Shown here piece after piece: positions 26,549 through 35,138 of a DNA stretch of 64,000 nucleotides. The translations under genes were made by a program, and so were the position numbers. The notes beneath the pieces are model-generated. The model searched no databases. It worked only from the letters and a program-made list of their open reading frames with translations, and was not told where the DNA came from. The stretch is from positions 528,104 through 592,103 of the forward strand of contig NZ_QUNI01000002.1 of NCBI RefSeq assembly GCF_003385115.1, given 5' to 3'. This stretch comes from Flavobacterium aquicola (GTDB taxonomy: Bacteria > Bacteroidota > Bacteroidia > Flavobacteriales > Flavobacteriaceae). Within the stretch, counting starts at the first letter, position 1. Each line of letters opens with the position of its first letter.

Positions 26549-26620
26549 TATACTTATCTTTTATCGTTATTCAAAATCAGGGTGCAAAGGAAAGAAAAAT
26601 AAACCTATAAACCAAAAAAA

Positions 26621-27874
26621 TTATTGTTCTTTTTTCGAAATTTCTTTCAATAACATTTCAAGCCCTTTTACCGATGCTCTATCTATCACTTTTTCACGTG
26701 GTTGACCAAAATCAAACTCTTCTGCAAAAACTCCATTTGGCGTAGCCACAGCAATATAAACCGTTCCGACACTTGCATCTGCCTCGCCTTTTGACGGACC
26801 AGCATTACCTGTTGTCGCAATTGCATAATCCGTTCTTAATAATGTTTTTACACTCAAAGCCATTTCCTTAACGATTTCAGCACTCACGACACTATGTTTT
26901 TCGATCAAATCCTTCGAAATACCCAGCACATTTTGTTTCACTTCCGTTGCATAAGCTACGACACTTCCCTTAAAATAACTGGAAGATCCAGGGACAGAAC
27001 TCAACAGCCGCGCAACACCTCCACCGGTACAGCTTTCGGCGGTGGCAACAGTTTTATTTTGCTGTATCAAAATTTTTGCAACAACTGTTTCAAGAGTTTC
27101 ATCATCTTCAAAACCTACAATAATATCTCCTATTATTTCAGTGAGAGAAATCACATTCCCTTCTATTGCTTTTTCCAATAATTCTTTATCAGTTCCTCTG
27201 GCAGAAAGTCGCAGATTTACCCTTCCGTACGCAGGCAGATAAGCCAGTTTTATAAATTCAGGCAAATTATTTTCCCAGTCTTCAATTTGTTCTGCAACAG
27301 CACTTTCTCCACGCCCATAAGTCAGTATCGTTTTATGAAGAATATATGGGCGTTTATAATCTTGCACTATTTTAGGAATGATTTCGTTTTCAACTAAATA
27401 TTTCATCTCAAAAGGAACTCCAGGCAATGACACAAAAACAGTATTTTCCTTTTTTATCCACATCCCAGGCGCAGTACCTACCTTATTATGAAGAACAGTA
27501 CACTTAGAAGGAACCAAAGCCTGATCTTTATTAATCTGGGTAATCGGTCGTTTATAAAAACCTTCTATTAATTGTGTTACATGCTCAAGAACTGCCGTAT
27601 CAACAACCAATTCATCTTCAAAATAATCACAGAATGTTTTCTTGGTAATATCATCCTTTGTCGGCCCCAATCCTCCAGTAATAATAACAATATCAACTGT
27701 ATTCTGAAGTTTTGAAAATGTATCTAGAATATGCTCGCGAGAATCACTTACAGAGAGCATTTCATAAACCTCAACCCCAATTCTATCTAATGATTTAGCT
27801 ATAAAACCCGAATTCGTATCTACAATCTGACCTATTAGAATTTCATCTCCAATTGTAACTATGGCTGCTTTCAT
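26621..27874 (-). CDS. cinA: CinA-family nicotinamide-nucleotide amidohydrolase / pyrophosphatase
   Basis: 417 residues, the standard two-domain form. The N-terminal MoaB/MogA-like COG1058 domain has [15 protein letters not shown] and [12 protein letters not shown]. The C-terminal amidohydrolase domain (about 255-415) has [15 protein letters not shown] and the [13 protein letters not shown] helix. It deamidates nicotinamide mononucleotide in NAD salvage; the N-terminal domain can hydrolyse ADP-ribose. The name competence/damage-inducible protein is historical. It follows the Hpt gene at 113 bp with a terminator between them. Confidence 0.94.
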   Translation of the reverse strand: MKAAIVTIGDEILIGQIVDTNSGFIAKSLDRIGVEVYEMLSVSDSREHILDTFSKLQNTVDIVIITGGLGPTKDDITKKTFCDYFEDELVVDTAVLEHVTQLIEGFYKRPITQINKDQALVPSKCTVLHNKVGTAPGMWIKKENTVFVSLPGVPFEMKYLVENEIIPKIVQDYKRPYILHKTILTYGRGESAVAEQIEDWENNLPEFIKLAYLPAYGRVNLRLSARGTDKELLEKAIEGNVISLTEIIGDIIVGFEDDETLETVVAKILIQQNKTVATAESCTGGGVARLLSSVPGSSSYFKGSVVAYATEVKQNVLGISKDLIEKHSVVSAEIVKEMALSVKTLLRTDYAIATTGNAGPSKGEADASVGTVYIAVATPNGVFAEEFDFGQPREKVIDRASVKGLEMLLKEISKKEQ

Positions 27875-27909
27875 ATTTTTAAAACTTTTGTTTTATATTT
27901 AATAAAAAA

Positions 27910-27947
27910 AATCTAACTATTGTAACTTCTTGTACAACTGTTAGATT
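27910..27947 (-). terminator. Terminator of the FAH-Hpt pair
   Basis: Outer stem AATCTAAC/GTTAGATT with an inner TTGTA/TACAA pairing. A-run on the plus-strand left gives a T-run on the minus strand. Confidence 0.7.
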
Positions 27948-27988
27948 TTCTATGTTTTATACTTTTATAAAAAAAATAAAATGACTGA

Positions 27989-28333
27989 CTAAAGGTCGAA
28001 ATCTTTTTTCAGCTCTTTAATAGCGTCTTTAACCTGTGACTTAACACTTTTATACGTTTCAATTATTTCTTTCTTTTTGCCTTCCGTTTTGGTCCAGGCT
28101 TCGATTTGTAAAATCTCTTCAAATGCCACATTTAGACCAAGCAAATCTAATGTTGGTTTCAATTTGTGCGCAAAAGCATAAGTCTGCTTATAATCTTTAC
28201 TTTTAATTCCAGCACCTATTTGTGCCAAATCCTCGGGAACCTCCGTAACAAATAAATTCAAAATTTCATTTACAAAATCTGGATCATTATCCGAAAGTGC
28301 ATACACTTTTGCTAAGTTGTATTTTATAGCCAT
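27989..28333 (-). CDS. Stand-alone Hpt (histidine phosphotransfer) protein
   Basis: 114 residues, a single four-helix Hpt domain with the phospho-accepting histidine H56 in FAHKLKPTLDLLG. It could relay phosphate between a hybrid kinase and a response regulator. No kinase is adjacent, so it is an orphan. Its ATG overlaps the stop of the FAH-family gene (TAATG), so the two are translationally coupled, an unusual pairing of signalling and metabolic genes. Confidence 0.85.
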   Translation of the reverse strand: MAIKYNLAKVYALSDNDPDFVNEILNLFVTEVPEDLAQIGAGIKSKDYKQTYAFAHKLKPTLDLLGLNVAFEEILQIEAWTKTEGKKKEIIETYKSVKSQVKDAIKELKKDFDL

Positions 28334-28944
28334 TATTTTACTTGTATTCTAAATAGTTTTTGTCCTTCTAAAAATCCTTCTAAAATATCATCTGATTTTA
28401 CTGCAGCAACACCTTCTGGGGTTCCCGTAAAAATAATATCACCTATTTTTAATGTAAAAAATTGAGAAACATAAGAAACTAACTCGTCAATATCCCATAA
28501 CATTTTGTTAGAATTCCCCTTTTGCACAGTAATATTATTGTTCCTTAATTCAAAAGTAACATTTTCCAGTGAAACAAATTGACTTTTTGGCAAAAATTCT
28601 CCAATTACCGCCGAGCCGTCAAATGCTTTGGCTTTTTCCCATGGAAGCCCTTTTTCTTTCAGCTTAGTCTGCAGATCTCTTGCTGTAAAATCAATTCCAA
28701 CACTAATCTCTTCATAATATTTATGAGCAAACTTTGGTTCTATATATTTTCCAACTTTACTTATTTTAACAATAAGTTCAATTTCATGGTGAACATCTTC
28801 CGAAAATTCAGGTATTACAAAAGGGTGCTGTTTTAATAAAATTGCAGAATCCGGTTTCAAAAAAAGCACAGGCTCTGATGGCCTTTCATTTTGTAATTCT
28901 TCAATATGACTGGCATAATTCCTGCCGACGCAAATGATTTTCAT
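28333..28944 (-). CDS. Fumarylacetoacetate hydrolase-family protein
   Basis: 203 residues, the short form of the FAH fold. The sequence has CVGRNYASHIEEL, the metal-site region HHEIELIVKI, GIDFTARDLQ and a C-terminal GDIIFTGTPEGV. The family cleaves or decarboxylates acyl-pyruvates or oxaloacetate, using Mg2+ or Mn2+. Substrate not determinable. Overlaps the Hpt gene by one base. Confidence 0.88.
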   Translation of the reverse strand: MKIICVGRNYASHIEELQNERPSEPVLFLKPDSAILLKQHPFVIPEFSEDVHHEIELIVKISKVGKYIEPKFAHKYYEEISVGIDFTARDLQTKLKEKGLPWEKAKAFDGSAVIGEFLPKSQFVSLENVTFELRNNNITVQKGNSNKMLWDIDELVSYVSQFFTLKIGDIIFTGTPEGVAAVKSDDILEGFLEGQKLFRIQVK

Positions 28945-29015
28945 TTTTTTTCAAGTTACAAAGCCTCTAAGTTACAAAGTCCCTAAGTTTCTTGACGACT
29001 TAGCATCTTAGAAAC

Positions 29016-29786
29016 TTATTTCGTATTTAGTTTTCTTAATTTAATTGCTGTCAATACTTTCTTGGTATACAAAGGAAAGTCTGCATTTTGAATCCAGCTA
29101 TAATAACCAGGCTCTTTTTCTAAGACAGTACCTACTTTAGCTCCTTTGTGTTTTCCGAAGGTAAAAATCTCTTCATTATCAGCATCAAAAGCTATCATTC
29201 CTGCGAAATCAGCAATTTTTTTTCTAGTAGTAAACTCAGACAGCGATTTCATATCATTTTCCAATTCAGGATAACGGTCTAGCTGCGCCATTAAAATTTC
29301 ATAGGTCGCCATGGTATCAGCTTCGGCAGAATGTGCATTCTCTAAACCTTTACCGCAGTAAAATTTCAAAGCAGCACTTAAAGTACGCTCCTCCATTTTA
29401 TGAAAAATAGTCTGCACATCAACAGAAACCCTATTTTTCATATCGAAATCAACGCCTGCGCGCAACAGCTCTTCAGCAAGTAAAGGAATATCAAAACGAT
29501 CCGAATTAAACCCTGCCAAATCACTGTCCTTAATCATATTGTAAACCTGAGCAGCAAGCTCTTTAAAAGTAGGTTCATTAGCAACTTTTTCATTACTGAT
29601 GCCGTGAATAGCTGAAGATTGAGGCGGGATCGGAATAGTTGGATTTACCAGCCACGTTTTGCTTTCTTTATTTCCGTTTGGAAAAACTTTAAAAACTGAT
29701 ATTTCTACAATTCTGTCTTTTCCGATATCGATTCCTGTTGTTTCAAGATCAAAAAAACAAATTGGTTTGTTGAGTTTGAGTTCCAT
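29016..29786 (-). CDS. DnaQ-like 3'-5' exonuclease
   Basis: 256 residues. The exonuclease domain (about 8-170) has the DEDDh residues: D13 and E15 in FFDLETTG, an Asp in LAGFNSDRFD, and HSAEADTMAT with His and the last Asp. It is related to the epsilon subunit of DNA polymerase III. The C-terminal 80 residues (FTFGKHKGAKVGTVLEKEPGYYSWI) form the KHKG-type domain often attached to flavobacterial DnaQ-like proteins. Likely used in DNA repair or proofreading. A short inverted repeat (TAAGTTTCT/AGAAACTTA, 28984-29018) covers its stop codon. Confidence 0.88.
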   Translation of the reverse strand: MELKLNKPICFFDLETTGIDIGKDRIVEISVFKVFPNGNKESKTWLVNPTIPIPPQSSAIHGISNEKVANEPTFKELAAQVYNMIKDSDLAGFNSDRFDIPLLAEELLRAGVDFDMKNRVSVDVQTIFHKMEERTLSAALKFYCGKGLENAHSAEADTMATYEILMAQLDRYPELENDMKSLSEFTTRKKIADFAGMIAFDADNEEIFTFGKHKGAKVGTVLEKEPGYYSWIQNADFPLYTKKVLTAIKLRKLNTK

Positions 29787-29870
29787 TTTTTGTATTTAAT
29801 AGCACAAATATAAAAATTTGGGCTTGATTTCATTTTAAAGTCAATATTAAAAACACTAAAAATAAAGAAA

Positions 29871-29896
29871 CCCGACATCCTAAAAGACATGTCGGG
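29871..29896 (-). terminator. Terminator of the E2 gene
   Basis: Stem CCCGACAT/ATGTCGGG with a 10-nt loop. The minus strand continues into a T-rich stretch. Located 23 bp past the E2 stop. Confidence 0.82.
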
Positions 29897-29918
29897 CTTA
29901 TTCTGATTTTATATTTAT

Positions 29919-31256
29919 TTAATAATCTCTATTTATATCAAAAGCTTCCAGATATTCGGCCACACGTTTTACAAAACTGCCGCCCAAAGCACCATCTACA
30001 ACACGGTGATCGTAACTGTGAGACAAGAACATTTTTTGACGGATTCCTATAAAGTCACCTTCTGGTGTTTCAATTACCGCTGGTACTTTACGAATGGCTC
30101 CCAATGCTAATATCCCCACTTGTGGCTGATTGATAATTGGCGTTCCGAAAACACTTCCAAAGGTTCCAACATTTGTAACAGTATACGTTCCTCCTTGTGT
30201 ATCGTCTGGTTTTAGTTTTCCAATTTTAGCACGGTTTCCTAAATCATTTACCGCTTTGGCCATTCCTACCAAATTTAATTGATCTGCATTTTTAATAACA
30301 GGAACAATTAAGTTTCCATTTGGCAAAGCAGCAGCCATTCCCAGATTGATATCTTTCTTTTTTATGATAAAATCACCTTGTACAGATATATTCATACCCG
30401 GATAATCTTTTAGAGCTTTTGCAACCGCTTCCATAAAAATTGGAGTATAAGTCAATTTTTCGCCTTCTCTTTTTTCGAAAGCATTTTTAACTTTATCTCT
30501 CCATTTTACAATATTAGTCACATCAACTTCAATGAACGATTGTACGTGCGCCGAAGTCTGCACCGAAGCAACCATGTAACCTGAAATCAGCTTGCGCATT
30601 CTGTCCATTTCTATGATTTCGTCACCTCCATTTACAGAAACCGGTGAAGCCGTTTGTGGTGGAGATACTAACGCTACTTTTGGAACTTCAACAGCTTCAG
30701 CTGCTTTAACAGGAACTTCAACTTCAACTGCAGGTGCTGTTATAGGCTGAGGCTGAGATCCTCTATTTTTTATATAATTTAAAATATCGTCTTTTGTGAT
30801 TCGCCCATCTTTTCCAGAACCGGCAATACTGTCTAATTCAGCCAAACTAACACCTTCTTCTTTTGCAATATTTTTCACTAATGGAGAAAAGAATTTATCA
30901 CTTTCAAAAAAGCTAATCGGAGCAGAAACTGTTTCTTTAGCTGTTTCAACAGTTTTTTCAATTTCCTCAACAATTGCTGCTGGAACTTGCTGAACTGGAA
31001 CTTCAACAGCTCCTCCTTCAGTTTCAATAATAGCAATTGTTTCACCTACTTGAACCAAATCATCTTTGCCAAATAATTTTTCGACAAGAACACCCGAAAC
31101 CTCGGACGGAACCTCTGAATCAACTTTGTCAGTTGCAATTTCTAGAACGGCCTCATCCGCTTCTATTTTATCGCCAACTTCTTTTAACCAGTTTGTAATG
31201 GTTGCTTCCGCAACGCTTTCTCCCATTTTCGGAAGCTTTAATTCAAATCTTGCCAT
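29919..31256 (-). CDS. 2-oxo acid dehydrogenase E2 (dihydrolipoyl acyltransferase)
   Basis: 445 residues. An N-terminal lipoyl domain has the attachment lysine K44 in ATDKVD. A Pro/Val/Glu-rich linker follows, then the E3-binding domain (about 120-160, FSPLVKNIAKEEGVSLAEL). The catalytic domain (about 215-445) carries HRVVDG with H417 and D421. It transfers the acyl group from lipoate to CoA. Sequence features such as the single lipoyl domain and the MRKLISGYM start of the core suggest a branched-chain 2-oxo acid or mixed complex rather than PDH, but this is inference. Neither E1 nor E3 is adjacent. Confidence 0.92.
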   Translation of the reverse strand: MARFELKLPKMGESVAEATITNWLKEVGDKIEADEAVLEIATDKVDSEVPSEVSGVLVEKLFGKDDLVQVGETIAIIETEGGAVEVPVQQVPAAIVEEIEKTVETAKETVSAPISFFESDKFFSPLVKNIAKEEGVSLAELDSIAGSGKDGRITKDDILNYIKNRGSQPQPITAPAVEVEVPVKAAEAVEVPKVALVSPPQTASPVSVNGGDEIIEMDRMRKLISGYMVASVQTSAHVQSFIEVDVTNIVKWRDKVKNAFEKREGEKLTYTPIFMEAVAKALKDYPGMNISVQGDFIIKKKDINLGMAAALPNGNLIVPVIKNADQLNLVGMAKAVNDLGNRAKIGKLKPDDTQGGTYTVTNVGTFGSVFGTPIINQPQVGILALGAIRKVPAVIETPEGDFIGIRQKMFLSHSYDHRVVDGALGGSFVKRVAEYLEAFDINRDY

Positions 31257-31338
31257 ATTATTAATCTAAAAGATGATTTTGATTTTAATTTTGCGAAATT
31301 AATAAATATTTTAAATATAAATTATTTTAAATATAATT

Positions 31339-32502
31339 TTATTTCATTTTTACAATTTCTCCTCTGTCATTAGGAGAATCACTTCCAATACTAAAATCTG
31401 CGCCCTCTGGAATTATTCTAAATACAACGCTTTTATTTTTAAGTCTTTCGTGAATATCTATACATTCTTTAAAGGAAACAAATTCATTATCCAAAATAAT
31501 CTGTAACCCGTTTCTTATTGAATTTGACTGCAAATTTACCTCTTTTTCTTCTTTCCAATTGAGAAAATCGACCTTTTTTTGGAAAACAGAGGTTATTATT
31601 TTTGCTAATGTTTCGGAGGCAGATATAAGCAAATAATTAGCGGGAGGGATTTTTGTTTTAGGACGTCCCTGAATTCTTTTTACGAAAGAAAAAAACACGA
31701 TTCCAATTTTCATAAATACAGAAAAAAGAAAAGAAACTTGAAAATGTTTTTTATAAAAAAACTCCATGGCTTCCTGAAACCGCTTCATATAAACGGCATC
31801 TTTACTTGTACTTTCTCCTTTATAATGTATTACTGCTGTTTCATGAAAATAATAATTATTTTTTCCTTTTTGCAGTGCCATATATGACAAATCAATATCA
31901 TCTGAGTACATGAAACAATTTTCATCAAAACCTCCTATGGCATCATACAATTCTTTTTTCAAAAACATAAATGCCCCAACCAATATTTCTACTTCGCCGG
32001 TTTGGTTTTCAGAAATATGCTGCGCATAATATCTATTAAAAAAAGCTGCTTTAGGAAACAATTTATACAAACCAATAATCTTGGTAAAAGCAACCCAAGG
32101 CGTAGGAATTCCCCGTTTGCTTTCTGGCAAAAAATTTCCAGCTCCATCGATGAGTTTTACACCTGCGATCCCAAGATCTTTTTTCTTTCCAGCAAAGGCC
32201 AATACTTTTTCAAACGTATCTTCGGCTACTACTGTATCTGGGTTTAAAATACAAATATACTCTCCTTTGGCTTGAGCCACTCCAATATTATTTCCTTTTG
32301 GGAAGCCTAAATTTTCACTATTCTGAATGAGTTTAACATGCGGAAAGCGTGATTTTATCATTTCACAGCTGTCGTCCGAAGAATTATTGTCCACAACTAT
32401 AATTTCAGAATCTATGTTTTTTAAAGCGCTTTCAACACTAAGAACACATAGTTCCAAAAAATACCGCACATTGTAATTGAGAATAATGATGGATAGCTGC
32501 AT
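31339..32502 (-). CDS. Family 2 glycosyltransferase (rhamnosyltransferase-like)
   Basis: 387 residues. The N-terminal GT-A domain opens LSIIILNYNVRYFLELC and has a NPDTVV metal-binding-type motif and GGFDENCFMYSDDIDLSYM. These are features of the WcaA/rhamnosyltransferase-like GT2 group. The C-terminal 100 residues form a membrane-associated segment and a tail of unknown function. It adds a sugar to a surface polysaccharide or lipid. Only 82 bp separate it from the upstream BamA-like gene, but a good promoter directly abuts its ATG. Confidence 0.85.
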   Translation of the reverse strand: MQLSIIILNYNVRYFLELCVLSVESALKNIDSEIIVVDNNSSDDSCEMIKSRFPHVKLIQNSENLGFPKGNNIGVAQAKGEYICILNPDTVVAEDTFEKVLAFAGKKKDLGIAGVKLIDGAGNFLPESKRGIPTPWVAFTKIIGLYKLFPKAAFFNRYYAQHISENQTGEVEILVGAFMFLKKELYDAIGGFDENCFMYSDDIDLSYMALQKGKNNYYFHETAVIHYKGESTSKDAVYMKRFQEAMEFFYKKHFQVSFLFSVFMKIGIVFFSFVKRIQGRPKTKIPPANYLLISASETLAKIITSVFQKKVDFLNWKEEKEVNLQSNSIRNGLQIILDNEFVSFKECIDIHERLKNKSVVFRIIPEGADFSIGSDSPNDRGEIVKMK

Positions 32503-32506
32503 TTTC

Positions 32507-32538
32507 CAAAGATATATTTTTAAGTGGTAAAGTCACAA
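32507..32538 (-). promoter_or_regulatory. Promoter abutting the glycosyltransferase ATG
   Basis: On the minus strand, TTG (32536-32538), a 21-bp spacer, then TATCTTTG (32507-32514), only four bases before the ATG. Both elements match the Bacteroidota consensus. The expected start site coincides with the ATG, so the transcript may be leaderless. Confidence 0.6.
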
Positions 32539-32583
32539 AATTGAACATAAGAAAGTCAGCTGCAAACTACTCACCAGAGAAAA

Positions 32584-33777
32584 TTAAAAATTCTCAGAAA
32601 GACCGACCCTAAAAGTCCAGTCATCTTTGCTCACACCATAATCCAGTGCCAGATTACAGTTATTCATTTTATTCCATTTTATCCTTAGTCCCGTTCCTAT
32701 TGCAGGTGTCCAATTTGTAAATCTGTACGTATCCAAATTGGATACCGAAGATATATTCCCAAAAAAAACAGCTCCAATAAAACCATTTTTGGTAATATCG
32801 GTACGATATTCCGTTTCCAGATACAATAATGAATTGCTTCGGTAGCGATTTCTCGTAAATCCCCGACCTGTTTTGCCATAACGATCCCAGCCTATACTTG
32901 GTAAATCCAGATAATGTGGTTTTCCATCAAAAACCGCCCAGTAAAAAGCTCTCGATGCTAAAACCTTATGGCGTTTTTCACTGAAAGAATGATACTTTCG
33001 AGCATCAATATAAATAGACTGCCAATGAGTATCACTGCCAAAAATACTGGAATTGATTCGGTAATCGGCTTCAAAATAATAGCCTTGTACTGGATTTAAA
33101 ATGTTTTTTCTAGAATCATACAATGCCTGAAATGCAATGCCAGAGGAAAGCTCATCCGAGTAATCGCCTTCCTGATATTTTTCAAAATCGGTTGGGACAT
33201 CTATATCAGAATCTTCGGAAATGCTTTCATATTTGTCTAATTGAAAACCCAGACCCAAACGAAAATCTCCTTTTATTTTTCGGCTGATGAATTGATAAAA
33301 ACGAATCTGCTGATAATCGACCTCGGATTGCGGGTCTTTGGAACTGTTTCCTCCCAGACCATATGTAAACTGAGGGTAAATCATAAATCTGTAATCACCA
33401 ATAAAATTGTATTTATTGTCCTTGGTGTATATATAGGACTGTATCGGGAATGAGTACTGACCGGTAAAACTTGTGGTCGGAGTAAAATAAACTTCAGACA
33501 TTTTAGTTGTCTCATGGTTTTCGGCCATAAAGAAAGTTGTTACAAAGGACACTACCAATCCGCCTTCGGCACTCTTCATATCGGGAGCGGGGATTAACGA
33601 AAAAGCAATTTTACTTTGATCTTCTACTTTCTTCACGGTGTCATTCTCTATAAAGATCTTCTTTAAAATTTGTTTCATATCGAGATCGTTACTTCTAAAA
33701 TCAATTTTCTGCGAAAACGATGAAAATGATGAAAGAAATATAAAAAAAAGAAACCAATTTTGCTTAATGAAACGCAT
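32584..33777 (-). CDS. BamA/TamA-family outer-membrane barrel (surface antigen D15-like)
   Basis: 397 residues with a signal peptide (FLSSFSSFSQ). The barrel region has D15-type motifs: YDSRKNILNPVQGYYFEADYRI, LDLPSIGWDRYGKTGRGF and LETEYRTDITKNGFIGAVFFGN, with terminal VGLSENF. No POTRA domains are present, so it is a stand-alone 16-strand-type barrel. Related to the gene at 44774, with which it shares the GWD-GKG and YRT-ITKN segments. The role may be export or insertion of surface molecules; the substrate is unknown. Confidence 0.82.
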   Translation of the reverse strand: MRFIKQNWFLFFIFLSSFSSFSQKIDFRSNDLDMKQILKKIFIENDTVKKVEDQSKIAFSLIPAPDMKSAEGGLVVSFVTTFFMAENHETTKMSEVYFTPTTSFTGQYSFPIQSYIYTKDNKYNFIGDYRFMIYPQFTYGLGGNSSKDPQSEVDYQQIRFYQFISRKIKGDFRLGLGFQLDKYESISEDSDIDVPTDFEKYQEGDYSDELSSGIAFQALYDSRKNILNPVQGYYFEADYRINSSIFGSDTHWQSIYIDARKYHSFSEKRHKVLASRAFYWAVFDGKPHYLDLPSIGWDRYGKTGRGFTRNRYRSNSLLYLETEYRTDITKNGFIGAVFFGNISSVSNLDTYRFTNWTPAIGTGLRIKWNKMNNCNLALDYGVSKDDWTFRVGLSENF

Positions 33778-34101
33778 GTATTGTATTTGGAATTGTAAAA
33801 AAATAACCCTTTAAAGAATCCAAATATAACAAAAAATAAAAACTCTTGGAAGCTTGCAAAATTCGACAATAGACTAAAAAAATTAAGCCATTATCGCTCT
33901 TACAATAAATCCAAATACAAAATCATGATTCCTCAGCAGCCCTGATCGAAACGGCATCCTTTTTCTTTTTCCTTAAAAAGAAAAAGATATAGTGCAGAGC
34001 AGGAAACCATATATCCTAGAATACCCAATCATTCGCTTCAAACTCTTTTTAAAATAGTATTATTTTGATAACTTGCTTTGTGAATTCACCTGAATGTTAT
34101 G
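33778..34101. other. Intergenic region with repeat copy C
   Basis: 321 bp between the divergent BamA-like and 34102 genes. It holds palindromic element copy C (33938-34004) and must contain both promoters, of which neither has a clear TAnnTTTG box. No small gene was supported. Confidence 0.5.
33938..34004 (+). repeat. Variable-core palindromic element, copy C
   Basis: Starts AGCCCTGATCGAAACGGCATCC and ends GATATAGTGCAGAGCAGGA (motifs partly divergent from the consensus). The core stem is TTTTTCTTTTT (33960-33970) / AAAAAGAAAAA (33975-33985) with a CCTT loop. Confidence 0.75.
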
Positions 34102-35055
34102 ATGCAAAAAACTATTCTGTTTTTCCTTTTGTTTACGACTGGCTCTTATGCCCAAATTAAAGGCTGTACAGATCGTTTTGCCAGTAATTTTGATCCAAAA
34201 GCTACCGAGAACGATGGCCATTGCTGGTATGCTTCTGCAAAATTATCGCCTGTATTTTCAGCAAAACTTAGTGATTCTATTCAACGAACATCAGGTTTGA
34301 TTTATTTTGACAATTTATTATGGACTCACAATGATCACTTTGACGATAGATTGTATGGATTGGACTTAAAAGGAAAAATAAAGAAAAAGATCAAATTCGC
34401 CGAATTAAAAACTAAAGACTGGGAAGAGATTTCTCAGGATAGTTTATATATCTATATAGGCGATTTTGGCAACAACAATAAGGGAAACAGAAAGGATTTA
34501 CGAATAATAAGAATTCAAAAAGAAACTATTTTGACGACCAATCCAGTTATGGATACGATTGCTTTTTCCTATTCAGACCAGAGTAATTTTAAACTTCAAA
34601 AAGCAAATACCACTAATTTTGACTGCGAAGCATTTATTGTTCAGAAAGATGTTATTTATCTGTTTACCAAAGAATGGTCAAACCAAAGAACTAGTGTATA
34701 TGCTTTACCAAACAAAGCTGGAGTTTATACTGCCGAATTCAAAGGATCAATTGATGCGCAAGGATTAATTACCGGCGCAGTGGCATTACCATCAAAAAAA
34801 GGGGTGGTTTTGTGTGGTTATTCTAAAACCCTGCAGCCTTTTGTTTTACTGCTGTACGGTTATGAAAAAGATTCTTTTTGGTCCGGAAACAGCCGAAAAA
34901 TAAAAATCAGACTGCCGTTCCATCAAATCGAAGGCATTACAACCGCAGATGGTAAATTATTCTATCTTACCAACGAAACCACAATACGAAAACCTTTTAT
35001 AAATACACCTCAGCAAATACACACTATTGATTTAAGCTCCTATTTGAATCCTTAA
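34102..35055 (+). CDS. Secreted protein with CTD-type motif and propeller-like domain, function unknown
   Basis: 317 residues (a second ATG three bp upstream is also possible). Signal peptide LLFTTGSYAQ. Residues 20-45 have the Bacteroidota surface motif GCTDRFASNFDPKATENDGHC, close to the CTDP-A-NY-P-AT-DDGSC pattern often repeated in type IX secreted proteins. The rest shows beta-propeller-like strands (SGLIYFDNLLWTHNDHF, DSLYIYIGDFGNNNKGNRKD). No C-terminal sorting domain is present, so it is probably periplasmic or outer-membrane attached. No enzyme motif was recognised. Confidence 0.62.
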   Translation: MQKTILFFLLFTTGSYAQIKGCTDRFASNFDPKATENDGHCWYASAKLSPVFSAKLSDSIQRTSGLIYFDNLLWTHNDHFDDRLYGLDLKGKIKKKIKFAELKTKDWEEISQDSLYIYIGDFGNNNKGNRKDLRIIRIQKETILTTNPVMDTIAFSYSDQSNFKLQKANTTNFDCEAFIVQKDVIYLFTKEWSNQRTSVYALPNKAGVYTAEFKGSIDAQGLITGAVALPSKKGVVLCGYSKTLQPFVLLLYGYEKDSFWSGNSRKIKIRLPFHQIEGITTADGKLFYLTNETTIRKPFINTPQQIHTIDLSSYLNP

Positions 35056-35138
35056 ACTTTTACGCCAAAGTTTTAAGATTTTATCTAAGTTTAAAATTAT
35101 CGCCTTAATATCTGCCAAGAATAACTTAGCCACAATAA

